DNA of 64,000 nucleotides from Nostoc sp. NMS2 (GTDB lineage: Bacteria > Cyanobacteriota > Cyanobacteriia > Cyanobacteriales > Nostocaceae): the NCBI RefSeq assembly GCF_017115105.1, contig NZ_JABXKH010000049.1, forward strand, positions 1 to 64,000. The letters are read 5' to 3'. Shown here in pieces: positions 55,328-63,897 of this stretch. Position numbers and translations under genes: made by a program. The notes under the pieces are model-generated. The model saw nothing but the letters and a program-made list of their open reading frames with translations. It was not told where the DNA came from and searched no databases. Position 1 is the stretch's first letter; the number at the start of each line of letters is the position of its first letter.

Positions 55328-56704
55328 ATGGAGTTAACTTTAAAAGAATTTAAGTCAAAACTGATATTAGAAATCCAAGCCTGTCTACAATTGGCAGTTC
55401 CTCTAGTAATTACTCAAATATTAGAAGCGGGTATTCCTTTATTGGATGGGGTGATGATGGGCTTACTTAACAGCCAAGCTTTAGCTGCGGGTGCTTTAGG
55501 TGCTGTTACCTTTTCGACTCTAGCTTCCGTTTGTCGTTCTATTCTTTCAGCCGCAGGTGTGAGTGTCGCAAATGCCTTTGGTGCAGGGAAAATAGACCAA
55601 GTTAGCCGTGCTACTGGTCAAGGAATTTGGTTAGCTGTGACGATGTGCTTACCTGTGATGTTTATTATTTGGCACTTTGACTATATCTTGCTGCTTACTG
55701 GTCAAGAAGAAAGCAATGTGTTGTTGGCTCAAACATATTTACGGTCTATTGTTTGGGGGTTTCCTGCTGCTCTTGGTTTTTGTATCTTAAAAGAAGTTAG
55801 CTCTGCCCTCAATCGCAGCCAATTCTTAACAGTAATTACGGTGTCTGGACTATTATTAAATGCGGGTGCTAATTACGTATTAATGTTTGGCAAATTTTGT
55901 TTGCCAACTCTGGGTTTAGCTGGTATAGGTTGGGCAAGCGCACTCATTTTTTGGCTGAATTTTATCGCCACCGCCAGTTGGATTTGCTTCGATAACTACT
56001 TTAAAAACTACCAACTTGATTCGGCTCTGCATCACTTCGATAAAGATATGTTTATGGATATCTTCCAAACTGGATGCTTCTTGGGGTTGCAGTATGGAGC
56101 AGAAATTGGAGTATTCACTGCCACTGCTTTAATGATGGGGTGGTTTGGGACAGAGACTTTAGTAGCCCATGAAATTACTATTGAGACAGAAAGTTTTGTC
56201 GAAACGGTGTCTATAGGTCTTTCCTATGCCGTCACCATGAGAGTAGCACAGTTGAAGGGACAAAATGATCTCAAGGGTGCAAGCAGAGCGGGATTTGTCT
56301 GCATTGCGTTTGTTACTCCCTTTGTAAGCATTGTGGCACTAGTTTTTTGGCTGTTTCCCAACTATATTGTGGCAATGTTTTTAGACACCAGTAATCTAGA
56401 TAATATCGAGATAGTTAAAACTGCAATTTCTTTCCTCGCTGTGGGGGCACTAGTCCAGATATTTTATTCTATTCAGACTATTGCTGCTGGTGCTTTGATC
56501 GGATTGAAGGATACCAAAGTGCCAGTGTTAATCACTATGTTCGCTTACTGGGGAGTGGGTCTAGGTGGGGGCTATTTGATGGCATTCCCTTTCGGCTGGG
56601 GTGCTATAGGTTTATGGTTGGGTTTAGTAGTAGGGCTACTCATGGGTGCAGTGCTTTTAACTTGGCGTTTTTATCTTTTGACTTCTGAAATTGATTCTCT
56701 GTAA
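55328..56704 (+). CDS. MATE-family efflux transporter
   Basis: A 458-residue membrane protein with twelve hydrophobic helices in two related halves, the MATE fold: LAVPLVITQILEAGIPLLDG in helix 1, AAGALGAVTFSTLASVC, and the second-half counterpart MGWFGTETLVAHEITIETES. MATE transporters export cationic compounds or metabolites in exchange for Na+ or H+. The substrate cannot be predicted. It stands alone, with a MITE-like element after its stop. Confidence 0.88.
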   Translation: MELTLKEFKSKLILEIQACLQLAVPLVITQILEAGIPLLDGVMMGLLNSQALAAGALGAVTFSTLASVCRSILSAAGVSVANAFGAGKIDQVSRATGQGIWLAVTMCLPVMFIIWHFDYILLLTGQEESNVLLAQTYLRSIVWGFPAALGFCILKEVSSALNRSQFLTVITVSGLLLNAGANYVLMFGKFCLPTLGLAGIGWASALIFWLNFIATASWICFDNYFKNYQLDSALHHFDKDMFMDIFQTGCFLGLQYGAEIGVFTATALMMGWFGTETLVAHEITIETESFVETVSIGLSYAVTMRVAQLKGQNDLKGASRAGFVCIAFVTPFVSIVALVFWLFPNYIVAMFLDTSNLDNIEIVKTAISFLAVGALVQIFYSIQTIAAGALIGLKDTKVPVLITMFAYWGVGLGGGYLMAFPFGWGAIGLWLGLVVGLLMGAVLLTWRFYLLTSEIDSL

Positions 56705-57010
56705 ACTTGCACTTAATAATTACTCTTTTACCGCTATTAGATAACTCATCTCTCAATACTGTTCGGTTAAGGCAAGAGATACAATGAATCGCCGTCTCTA
56801 CAATAATCTTCTTTCGTCTTGACAGCGATTTATCGCATCTTTGTGATCTAAAATTTTCATCAAAAAATCTTAACCGAACCGTATTGACTCATCTCTTACT
56901 TTGCATACTTTGCATACTTTGCGTACTTTGCGGTTCGTTTAATTAAAATCAAGTGCATTTTCATGGAGAATTGGGATGAGATTGAGTTTGCTTGAACTGC
57001 CCTAAAAACT
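56705..57010. other. intergenic region with MITE-like element and tandem repeat
   Basis: A MITE-like element at 56754-56886, then four tandem copies of a 9-bp unit (ACTTTGCAT / ACTTTGCGT) at about 56896-56933. No gene is seen. Confidence 0.55.
56754..56886. repeat. MITE-like element, family F
   Basis: Terminal inverted repeats are CAATACTGTTCGGTTAAG and CTTAACCGAACCGTATTG. The interior has no coding capacity. One copy is seen in the window. Confidence 0.65.
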
Positions 57011-58051
57011 TCAACCTTTGTACCTTTGCCATGCAGAATTGACTATTTTAGCAATGATTTCTGTGTATGTCACACCACCCAAACGTCCCATAATTGGCAA
57101 GTCTGAGCGGATATGATGTAGCCCTGGTAATGGGTTAACCTCCATAAACTGCAACACACCGCTAGCATCGCAGCGCAAATCTACGCGGGCAGCATCTTGG
57201 CAACCAAGAGTATGGTAAGCATCTAGCCCTAGCTGCCTTGCCTGTGCTGCCAGTGGTTCGGGATCTATGAGCAAACGATAAGATACCCGTTCTAGATACT
57301 CATCCTTGTTGAGGGTGGTATAGGCGGAGGTTTCTGCTTGATCTGTAAAAATTACTTCCATCACACCTACTACCCGTGAGTTGCTTCCGTTGCCAACAAT
57401 ACCCACTGTCATTTCTCTACCGGGAAGAAAGGTTTCTACCAGTATGGGTTGCTGAAAAAATTCGCGTAATACTTGATAAGTATTTACTAGCTCTTCGCGT
57501 TCTTTGACAAGAGAACACCCTGTTACCCCTTTAGAACTGCCTTCCGCCACAGGTTTGAGGAAAAGTGGCATTGGCAGCGATACGGCTGCGGCTTCGGCGG
57601 TGGTACTCACTACTTCAAAGGGGGCTGTAGGCAAACCGCGATCGCGCAGTACTCTTTTAGCAAGGGCTTTGTCTAGCGTTAGAGCGCAGGTGAGCGGATC
57701 GGAAAAGGTGTAAGGTTGAGCGAATAATTCACAAACTGCCGGGACTTGGGCTTCACGAGAGCGACCCTTCAAACCCTCAGCAATATTGAAAACCAGATCC
57801 CAGCGATCGCCTTTGGCCAAGCGCAGAGCAAGTTCTCTACCATTGCCCACACGTTCAACCTGATGACCTAACTGAAATAGTGCATTTTCCAGCCCGATGA
57901 TAGTTTCTTCGTCGTCGAACTCCATCACCTCAGAGGCACTGAAACCAGCCTGAAGGTAGTCTGCCTTCAGGTCATAACATAGACCAATGAATAACCCCAT
58001 AGCCCGATAATTCCCAGTGAGAAAGCTTTCTCTGTCAGCTTTAATATACAA
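57011..58051 (-). CDS. D-alanine-D-alanine ligase-like ATP-grasp enzyme
   Basis: A 346-residue ATP-grasp protein. It has LVFNIAEGLKGRSREAQVPA (about 78-97), TLDKALAKRVLRDRGLPTAP and the ATP-binding FLKPVAEGSSKGV. The metal-binding motif FMEVNPLPGLH comes near the end. It resembles Ddl but belongs to a diverged branch with the N-terminal GLCYDLKADYLQAGF. Ligases of this fold join two amino acids or other carboxylate and amine substrates using ATP. A start at 58000 (MGLFIGLCYDL) is equally possible. It is the last gene of a three-gene minus-strand cluster after the SET and KamA genes, so the product may be a modified amino acid or dipeptide. Confidence 0.85.
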   Translation of the reverse strand: MYIKADRESFLTGNYRAMGLFIGLCYDLKADYLQAGFSASEVMEFDDEETIIGLENALFQLGHQVERVGNGRELALRLAKGDRWDLVFNIAEGLKGRSREAQVPAVCELFAQPYTFSDPLTCALTLDKALAKRVLRDRGLPTAPFEVVSTTAEAAAVSLPMPLFLKPVAEGSSKGVTGCSLVKEREELVNTYQVLREFFQQPILVETFLPGREMTVGIVGNGSNSRVVGVMEVIFTDQAETSAYTTLNKDEYLERVSYRLLIDPEPLAAQARQLGLDAYHTLGCQDAARVDLRCDASGVLQFMEVNPLPGLHHIRSDLPIMGRLGGVTYTEIIAKIVNSAWQRYKG

Positions 58052-58102
58052 CTCAGATTAATTGCAGAAATTTTGATTACTAAGTCCTCAATCAAGTCGG
58101 AG

Positions 58103-58474
58103 CTATTCATCAACAACATCGAACCAGATAGGAGATTGATCGTTAGGTGAACCGTTAAAGTTGGCAGTAATTTCTTCTCCCACTTCTATATCTCGGTAGG
58201 CAATATACTCCACCTCCCGTTCGGCGAATTTTTTCACATAGTAAGTATTAGGACGGTAAGAATGGTTGAACAGGGACACTAAACCAAGTGCGATCGCCGC
58301 AGCTTTATCTTCCCAATCGTAGTAATAGTTGCTCAAAATTGTTTGATCGAGCAATTCAACCTGTTCTGCAGGTATAACAACAACTGCTGCTCTATCAACG
58401 ATCTCTCCTTTTAAAAAGCGCTTCTGTGCGAAGACACCTCGACCCTTTAGGTTTGTATTACCAACAATCAACAT
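58103..58474 (-). CDS. SET-domain protein
   Basis: A compact 123-residue SET-domain protein. It has the opening MLIVGNTNLKGRGVFAQKRF, the central SLFNHSYRPNTYYV (the NHS-x3-N substrate/SAM motif) and the closing YRDIEVGEEITANFNG. SET domains are mainly lysine methyltransferases that use SAM. The usual catalytic Tyr near the C-terminus (as in E-ITYDY) is replaced by ANF here, so activity or specificity may differ. It has no pre- or post-SET parts. It lies between the ATP-grasp and KamA genes with gaps of 51 and 105 bp. The target is unknown. Confidence 0.82.
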   Translation of the reverse strand: MLIVGNTNLKGRGVFAQKRFLKGEIVDRAAVVVIPAEQVELLDQTILSNYYYDWEDKAAAIALGLVSLFNHSYRPNTYYVKKFAEREVEYIAYRDIEVGEEITANFNGSPNDQSPIWFDVVDE

Positions 58475-58579
58475 TCCAACTAATCTCCTACAATTACTTA
58501 GTTTTTTGGTTTGCCATCATCTAAAAGAATCATTCCAACTGGCTCTTTTAGATAATGGCGATCAACTATCTATATAGTG

Positions 58580-59740
58580 TTAGTCCTGCTCCACAGGATC
58601 TACATAAGTGTATGTCTTACCTGCCCAATTTTGCACTGTAGCTGTGCCCTTCTCATAAGCAAGTAGAGTCTCAGCTTGAATTGGGACTTTACCACCACCG
58701 CCAGGAGCATCAATCACATAAGTTGGTACAGCGTAGCCAGTGGTATGACCACGCAATTGAGAAATTAAATTAAGGCCAGTTTGAACACTCGTTCGTAGAT
58801 GTGCGGTACCAACAACTGGGTCGCATTGGTAAAGATAATAGGGACGCACCCGCAGCTTGAGAAGACCGTGAAACAGATTCTTCAGGGCTTTTTCCGAATC
58901 ATTTACATTTTTTAATAGCACGGTTTGACTGCCTAGAGGAATGCCGCCATCGGCTAGGCGATCGCAAGCTTGTGCCACTTCTGGGGTAAGTTCCCGCAGA
59001 TGACAAAAGTGCAAAGACAGCCACACCCGATGTTTACGCAGCAATGCAACTAGTTGCGGTGTAATTCGCTGCGGTAAAAAACTCGGCACGCGAGAACCAA
59101 TTCGGATAAATTCAATATGCTTAATGGCACGCAGCCGTCTAAGCAAGTTATCTAAAGGTTCATCAGCCATCAACAGAGGATCGCCACCGGAAATTAGCAC
59201 ATCACGGATCTCGGTGTGTTCCTCCAGGTAAGCAGCGATCGCATCCAAGCGCCGCGTTACTGGGTGCATCTCACCTTGGCTCACTAAACGAGAGCGGGTG
59301 CAGTAACGACAATAAGCAGCGCAAGTATCTAGGGCAAGGAGCAACACGCGATCGGGGTAGCGGTGTACGAGTCCTGGTACTGGAGTGTCGCTATCTTCAC
59401 CGCATGGATCTACCATGTCTGCTGCACTAACTATTAGTTCTTCTTCCCGTGGAATCACTTGTAACCGCAGTGGGCAAAGGGGATCTTCTGGATCGAGTAG
59501 TGATGCAAAGTATGGGGTTACGGCTACAGCAAACTTCTCTGGGGCGATTAAAAGTCCCTGTTCTTCGGTAGCACTCAGCCTTAATAACTTCTGAAAATGC
59601 TCTAGCTTAGTCAAGCGATGCCGCATTTGCCAGCGCCAATCGTTCCAGCGTTCTTGATTATAAGTCTCTCCCAAAATCTGACAAATTTCTTCACACCGAA
59701 CATCGGTTACTAAAGGATCTAAAGTAGTGTTTTTGAGCAT
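58580..59740 (-). CDS. KamA-family radical SAM protein (lysine-2,3-aminomutase-like)
   Basis: About 386 residues. The radical SAM motif CAAYCRYCTRSRLV (CxxxCxxC) is near 145. It has LISGGDPLLMADEPLDNLLR and SLHFCHLRELTPEVAQACDR. The PLP lysine is in IDAPGGGGKVPIQ. These are all hallmarks of the aminomutase family, which moves an amino group from C2 to C3 of lysine or glutamate using PLP and SAM. Whether it makes beta-lysine, beta-glutamate or acts as EpmB cannot be read; no efp or epmA gene is adjacent. Start at ATG 59740 (MLKNTTLDPLVTDV); the frame continues 12 codons upstream. Confidence 0.9.
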   Translation of the reverse strand: MLKNTTLDPLVTDVRCEEICQILGETYNQERWNDWRWQMRHRLTKLEHFQKLLRLSATEEQGLLIAPEKFAVAVTPYFASLLDPEDPLCPLRLQVIPREEELIVSAADMVDPCGEDSDTPVPGLVHRYPDRVLLLALDTCAAYCRYCTRSRLVSQGEMHPVTRRLDAIAAYLEEHTEIRDVLISGGDPLLMADEPLDNLLRRLRAIKHIEFIRIGSRVPSFLPQRITPQLVALLRKHRVWLSLHFCHLRELTPEVAQACDRLADGGIPLGSQTVLLKNVNDSEKALKNLFHGLLKLRVRPYYLYQCDPVVGTAHLRTSVQTGLNLISQLRGHTTGYAVPTYVIDAPGGGGKVPIQAETLLAYEKGTATVQNWAGKTYTYVDPVEQD

Positions 59741-59748
59741 GATTAGAA

Positions 59749-59961
59749 CTAAATTAAGCTGAGAATGATAAACCAATCACCACAGCCTAGCTTGCATTTC
59801 TCATAAGTCCCGCGATCGCGCTCGTCACAATCTATACCCAGAATATATTTCGGGCATTTTTGACAGGTTATTTTTTGATGAAGTGTGATTAGGAGGAGAT
59901 GATATAAAGCGATCGCAGACCATAAACTCGCTTCACCTATATCTGATACGAGATACGCCAT
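59749..59961 (-). CDS. possible small Cys-rich protein upstream of KamA
   Basis: A 70-residue frame that ends eight bases before the KamA start on the same strand. It contains a Cys pattern of zinc-ribbon look (CQKC...DC...KCKLGC), but its N-terminal half is ordinary and it includes a HIP1 octamer. It may be a leader gene or chance. Confidence 0.25.
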   Translation of the reverse strand: MAYLVSDIGEASLWSAIALYHLLLITLHQKITCQKCPKYILGIDCDERDRGTYEKCKLGCGDWFIILSLI

Positions 59962-59966
59962 TTCTT

Positions 59967-60022
59967 GGTGAAGTAGGAAACCTACACTGGACTTTGTAAT
60001 CCAAGTCAGTGTGGCTACTTCA
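59967..60022. repeat. long hairpin before the VWA operon
   Basis: GTGAAGTAG...CCTACACTGGACTT and AAGTCAGTGTGGCTACTTCAC are inverted partners, with a few mismatches. It lies between the KamA cluster and the VWA operon and may be a repeat or a regulatory structure. Confidence 0.5.
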
Positions 60023-60114
60023 CGTAGGAATTAATACAAAAGCTTAAAGGCTTTGCTTACTGGTAAAAAAACGGAGTTAGACTAGAATTGCAGGGTAACA
60101 ATCAGAGGAAAATT

Positions 60115-60720
60115 ATGATGAGCGATCGCGACTATACATTAATCATTGACAAAAGCGGCAGTATGTCCACACCCGACCAAGTGGGTGGTAGAAGTAGATG
60201 GGAGATCGCCCAAGAGTCTACACTCGCTTTGGCAAGAAAGGCTGAACAGTTTGACCCCGATGGCATCACCGTTTACTTATTTTCTGGTAGATTTAAACGC
60301 TACGATGATGTCACTTCGGCCAAAGTCGCACAGATATTTCTCGAAAATGACCCTGCTGGGACAACAAACTTAGCTGGTGTGCTTCAAGACGCACTCAATA
60401 ATTATTTTCAACGTAAAGCAGCTGGTAAAACCAAGTCAAACGGAGAGACAATTTTAGTCATCACCGATGGTGAACCAGACGATCGCAAAGCTGTATTTGA
60501 AGTCATTATTCATGCTACTCGCCAGATGGAGCGTGATGAAGAATTAGCAATTTCGATCATTCAAGTAGGTTCAGATGCCCAAGCAACTAAGTTTCTCAAA
60601 GCTTTAGATGACCAGTTGCAAAGTGTGGGTGCTAAATTTGATATTTGCGATACGGTCACTTTAGACGACTTAGAAGAAATGAGTCTTGCAGATGTATTGA
60701 GCAACGCCATAACTGACTGA
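60115..60720 (+). CDS. VWA-domain protein, paralogue 1
   Basis: A 201-residue single von Willebrand A domain. The MIDAS metal site is complete: DKSGSMS near 13 (DxSxS), PAGTTNLAGVLQDAL (Thr) and LVITDGEPDDRKA (Asp). Family resemblance is to TerY-like VWA proteins, which act as scaffolds or switches through a metal-mediated contact. It has no signal peptide, so it is cytosolic. AGAGGA precedes the ATG at 60115; ATG 60118 is also possible. The next two genes are paralogues of about 60 percent similarity as judged by eye, and they share the ending DTVTLDDLEEMSLADVL-type tail. Confidence 0.88.
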   Translation: MMSDRDYTLIIDKSGSMSTPDQVGGRSRWEIAQESTLALARKAEQFDPDGITVYLFSGRFKRYDDVTSAKVAQIFLENDPAGTTNLAGVLQDALNNYFQRKAAGKTKSNGETILVITDGEPDDRKAVFEVIIHATRQMERDEELAISIIQVGSDAQATKFLKALDDQLQSVGAKFDICDTVTLDDLEEMSLADVLSNAITD

Positions 60721-60770
60721 TTGATAATTTAATTTAGCAGTTTGGACTAAATGTTTAGAGAAGTTATTAA

Positions 60771-61376
60771 ATGCTAGAAAATCGTGATTACACCTTGATT
60801 ATTGACAAAAGCGCCAGCATGTCAACCCCAGATAAAAAGAATGGCAAAAGCAGATGGTTAGCATTACAAGAATCGACATTTGCATTAGCTACTAAATGTG
60901 AAGAGTTTGATCCAGATGGAATCACGATTTATCTGTTCGCTAAAGAATTTCAACGTTATGACCATGTAACTTCAGCTAAAGTCAAGCAGATTTTCACAGA
61001 AAATATACCTGGAGATACAACTAATTTAGCAGGCGTACTGCAAGACGCAATTAATAACTACTTTCAACGTAAAGCTAATAGTCAAACCAAGCCAGCAGGA
61101 GAAGTAATTTTAGTTGTTACCGATGGTACACAAGGCGATCGCCAAGCCGTCTATGAGATAATTATCAATGCTACTCAGCGTTTGGAAAATCCTCAAGAAT
61201 TAAGAATTTCTCTCATTCAAGTAGGTGCTGATACAAAAGCAACAAAGTTTCTTAATGCTTTAGATGTTGGCTTACAAAGTGTTGGCGCTAAATTTGATAT
61301 TTGTGACACCATCACTTTAGAAGAATTAGAAGAAATGAGTCTTACTGATGTCTTAATTAAGGCAATAACTGACTGA
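60771..61376 (+). CDS. VWA-domain protein, paralogue 2 with altered MIDAS loop
   Basis: Also 201 residues, starting MLENRDYTLIIDKSASMSTP. The first MIDAS motif is DKSAS (Ala where the others have Gly), Thr is kept (GDTTNLAGVLQDAI), and the third motif is VVTDGTQGDRQA in place of TDGEPDDRKA. The Asp that contacts metal remains, but the loop after it lacks the EPDD acidic cluster of the neighbours. This copy may bind its metal or partner differently. It lies 50 bp after paralogue 1 in the same orientation. Confidence 0.88.
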   Translation: MLENRDYTLIIDKSASMSTPDKKNGKSRWLALQESTFALATKCEEFDPDGITIYLFAKEFQRYDHVTSAKVKQIFTENIPGDTTNLAGVLQDAINNYFQRKANSQTKPAGEVILVVTDGTQGDRQAVYEIIINATQRLENPQELRISLIQVGADTKATKFLNALDVGLQSVGAKFDICDTITLEELEEMSLTDVLIKAITD

Positions 61377-61416
61377 ATAGGTTAGAATTTTTTATTAAAC
61401 ACTTTGGGAAATATAA

Positions 61417-62022
61417 ATGCTAGAAAATCGTGATTACACATTAATTATTGACAAAAGCGGCAGCATGGCAACCCAAGATCAAAAGGGTGGCAGAAGTAGA
61501 TGGTTTGCAGCACAGGAATCTACTTTAGCTTTAGCTAGCAAGTGTGAGCAATTTGACCCAGATGGGATCACTATTTATGTATTTTCTGGTAAATTCAAGC
61601 GATACGAAAATGTGACATCGAGCATAGTATCGCAAATCTTTCGAGAAAATGATCCCTCTGGTACAACTGACTTGGCAGGTGTGTTGAAACACGCAACTGA
61701 TGATTACTTACAACGCAAAGCAGCCGGTCAAACGAAGCCAAATGGTGAAACAATTTTAGTGGTTACTGATGGTGAACCGGACGATCGCAAAGCAGTGATG
61801 AAGGTAATTATTGAAGCTTCTCGCCGCATCGATCGAGATGAAGAATTAGCCATTTCCTTCATTCAAGTCGGCACAGATCCACAAGCTACTCGCTTTCTGA
61901 AAGTCTTAGATGATGAACTACAAAGTGCTGGTGCCAAGTTTGATATCTGTGACACCGTTACTATGGAAGATATGGAAGATATGAGTCTATCAGAAGTACT
62001 GCTCAATGCCATTAATGACTAG
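61417..62022 (+). CDS. VWA-domain protein, paralogue 3
   Basis: 201 residues, MLENRDYTLIIDKSGSMATQ at the start. MIDAS is complete (DKSGS; SGTTDLAGVLKHA; VVTDGEPDDRKAV). It differs from paralogue 1 in the middle (TDDYLQRKAAGQTKPNGET) and ends VTMEDMEDMSLSEVLLNAIN. The spacing to paralogue 2 is 40 bp. The three genes surely arose by tandem duplication. Their equal lengths and kept motifs suggest that all are expressed, perhaps as a hetero-oligomer. Confidence 0.88.
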   Translation: MLENRDYTLIIDKSGSMATQDQKGGRSRWFAAQESTLALASKCEQFDPDGITIYVFSGKFKRYENVTSSIVSQIFRENDPSGTTDLAGVLKHATDDYLQRKAAGQTKPNGETILVVTDGEPDDRKAVMKVIIEASRRIDRDEELAISFIQVGTDPQATRFLKVLDDELQSAGAKFDICDTVTMEDMEDMSLSEVLLNAIND

Positions 62023-62048
62023 CTATACCATTTAGAGGAATTGCAAAA

Positions 62049-62444
62049 ATGGATTCCATTGATAAGCTGTTAGCTGAACTGCAAACTGAATATAAAGAAG
62101 TCCAACCACAACAGCAACAGTCAAAATCAGCCACAGCCAAATCCTTTATTCCATCATCGCCAAAGTCGGCATCTTTTATGGATAACCTTTTGGCAGAGGT
62201 TAAGGCTGATTTTGCAGAAGAGGATGCTGCTATTGAGTTAAAAAAACAACAAGCACTAGAACAGGAAAGAATTCGCCAAGAACAACTAAAAGCCAAACAA
62301 TTAGAGGCTTTGAAAGTGCAAGCAAAAGAATGGTTAGCCAAAGTAGATCCACTTTCGTCTGAAGGACTTTGGTTTGAAAGGTTTGCTGAAAGTTACCCCT
62401 CAAAATTAGAGGCAGCAATTGAATATTTAAGAAGCAATGAATGA
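62049..62444 (+). CDS. coiled-coil protein at the end of the VWA operon
   Basis: A 131-residue protein of unknown family. The N-terminal part repeats a short motif twice, SIDKLLAELQTEYKEV and FMDNLLAEVKADFAEE. A long charged helix follows (IELKKQQALEQERIRQEQLK), then a C-terminal globular piece (GLWFERFAESYPSKLEAAIE). It is only 26 bp after the third VWA gene, with AGAGGAA as ribosome site, so it belongs to that operon. The doubled D-LLAE motif could be the part that docks on the VWA proteins; this is an inference. Confidence 0.7.
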   Translation: MDSIDKLLAELQTEYKEVQPQQQQSKSATAKSFIPSSPKSASFMDNLLAEVKADFAEEDAAIELKKQQALEQERIRQEQLKAKQLEALKVQAKEWLAKVDPLSSEGLWFERFAESYPSKLEAAIEYLRSNE

Positions 62445-62560
62445 AAGGGAACAGGGAATAGGGAAATAAGCCAGTGAGGCTTCTGCTTATCTAGCTAAAA
62501 TTATAAGTTAGCAATTATTGTTTATTACCTGTAGCAATTGGTGTAGGAGTTACAAACAAA

Positions 62561-62595
62561 AAGATCCCCGACTTCTTCAAGAAGTCGGGGATCTG
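62561..62595. repeat. 'CCCCGACTTCTT' hairpin between convergent genes
   Basis: A perfect palindrome of GATCCCCGACTTCTT and AAGAAGTCGGGGATC around CA. It sits between convergent genes, where it could stop transcription from both sides. It is the core of family E. Confidence 0.7.
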
Positions 62596-62615
62596 AGCCT
62601 CTCCATGTTTGTAAA

Positions 62616-62963
62616 TTAATATTGATGGTGATTTGTTCGATTTGAGTGTTGAACAGCCCATTCATGCATAGCATAGAGAATTGGTTGCAAAGTTTCTCCT
62701 AAATGCGTTAGAGAATATTCTACCTTTGGTGGAATTTGGGGATAAACTTCTCGATGGATAATGCCGTCTTGCTCCATTTCTCTAAGTTGCTGAGTCAACA
62801 TCTTTTGCGTAACTCCAGGTAAAGCCCGTTGTAACTCACCAAATCTTTTTACGCCAGTCATTAATTCTCTAATAATCAAAACTTTCCAGCGTCCACCAAT
62901 CACCTTTAGGGTAGTTTCTACTTCACAAGTCAGCCTGATATTGTTTTCTGCTTCAGCTTTCAT
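62616..62963 (-). CDS. HxlR-family winged-helix transcriptional regulator
   Basis: A 115-residue HxlR-type regulator. It has [20 protein letters not shown] (about 18-37), [20 protein letters not shown] (recognition helix) and [20 protein letters not shown] (wing). It also ends with [16 protein letters not shown]. These proteins often respond to aldehydes, thiols or reactive species and repress a nearby detoxification gene. A Cys at residue 13 (TCEVE) could be a redox switch. The divergent partner is not in view; the methyltransferase gene upstream is on the same strand. Confidence 0.9.
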   Translation of the reverse strand: MKAEAENNIRLTCEVETTLKVIGGRWKVLIIRELMTGVKRFGELQRALPGVTQKMLTQQLREMEQDGIIHREVYPQIPPKVEYSLTHLGETLQPILYAMHEWAVQHSNRTNHHQY

Positions 62964-63072
62964 AGTCAGTTTTTAGGAAGTACCTTACTTAGGTTTGCTG
63001 GGTAGTACCGCTAGTTAAAAGTATGGGTACATCTATAACACTCCACAAAATTTAACTGCTCTCTTTGATGGA

Positions 63073-63897
63073 CTAAACTTTTTTGGCAACGTGAAAAGCG
63101 GAGATATATGAGAGATGAAGACTGCCTCCAAAGTCATCTTCTATACTGTGTCTCAATCCTGCAAATAATGCTTCTTTGGTGTGTGGAGCTAACTTTAGGT
63201 ACGGCGAGTAAGTGTTTAAAAGCATTAAATATTCATCAACATTATATGTCACTTCCGATGCAAATCGCCCGGATATCAAATCTTTAAATTGACCCGAATC
63301 GATGGCCATATTGCCTAATCCTCTCAATATCTCTTCTTGGGTTTCTATGTCTTCATATCGATCAAGAGATGGAGCATATAGTTGATAGATTTGGGATAAC
63401 CGTTGATATACTTGATAGCAAGGTTGAAGTTCCTTGTTCCATAGTAAAATCAGGTAGCCACCTTGTTGTAGAGTACTTGCTGCTTTTGGATATCCTACTT
63501 CTTGTGATATCCAATGAAAAGAACTCGCTGCTAAGACGGCATCAAATTTAGAAGTCTGTAGCGCCCACTCTTCAAAAGATGTATTCTCAATCTCTACATT
63601 GGGATACGGTTGACAATTCTGTTGAGCTAACCGAAAAAAATCTGGGTTGGGTTCTAAGCAAACCATTGAGCAACCCAATTGAGCGAATGCTATCGTTGCA
63701 GTTGCAGGGCCACATCCTACTTCTAGAATTTTTGAGTTAGTGGAGAGTTGAGCAATTTCCACAACTTGGTGAATTAAATCCTCTGGATAGCGGGGTCGTG
63801 CCTTGTTGTAAGCCTCTGCTGCTGGAGAATACCAATTTTTTCGCTGTTCGAGGTCTTTACTGGAGTAGCTGATTATTGCTTGTTTTAAGTCTTCCAT
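63073..63897 (-). CDS. class I SAM-dependent methyltransferase
   Basis: A 274-residue methyltransferase. The start is EDLKQAIISYSSKDLEQRKN. The SAM-binding motif I is ILEVGCGPATATIAFAQLG (about 58-76), then CLEPNPDFF (acidic loop end of strand 2) and AVLAASSFHWISQEVGYPKA (motif IV region). It resembles the UbiE/Methyltransf_11 group of small-molecule methyltransferases. The substrate is unknown. It is upstream of the HxlR gene on the same strand with a 109-bp gap. Confidence 0.88.
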   Translation of the reverse strand: MEDLKQAIISYSSKDLEQRKNWYSPAAEAYNKARPRYPEDLIHQVVEIAQLSTNSKILEVGCGPATATIAFAQLGCSMVCLEPNPDFFRLAQQNCQPYPNVEIENTSFEEWALQTSKFDAVLAASSFHWISQEVGYPKAASTLQQGGYLILLWNKELQPCYQVYQRLSQIYQLYAPSLDRYEDIETQEEILRGLGNMAIDSGQFKDLISGRFASEVTYNVDEYLMLLNTYSPYLKLAPHTKEALFAGLRHSIEDDFGGSLHLSYISAFHVAKKV

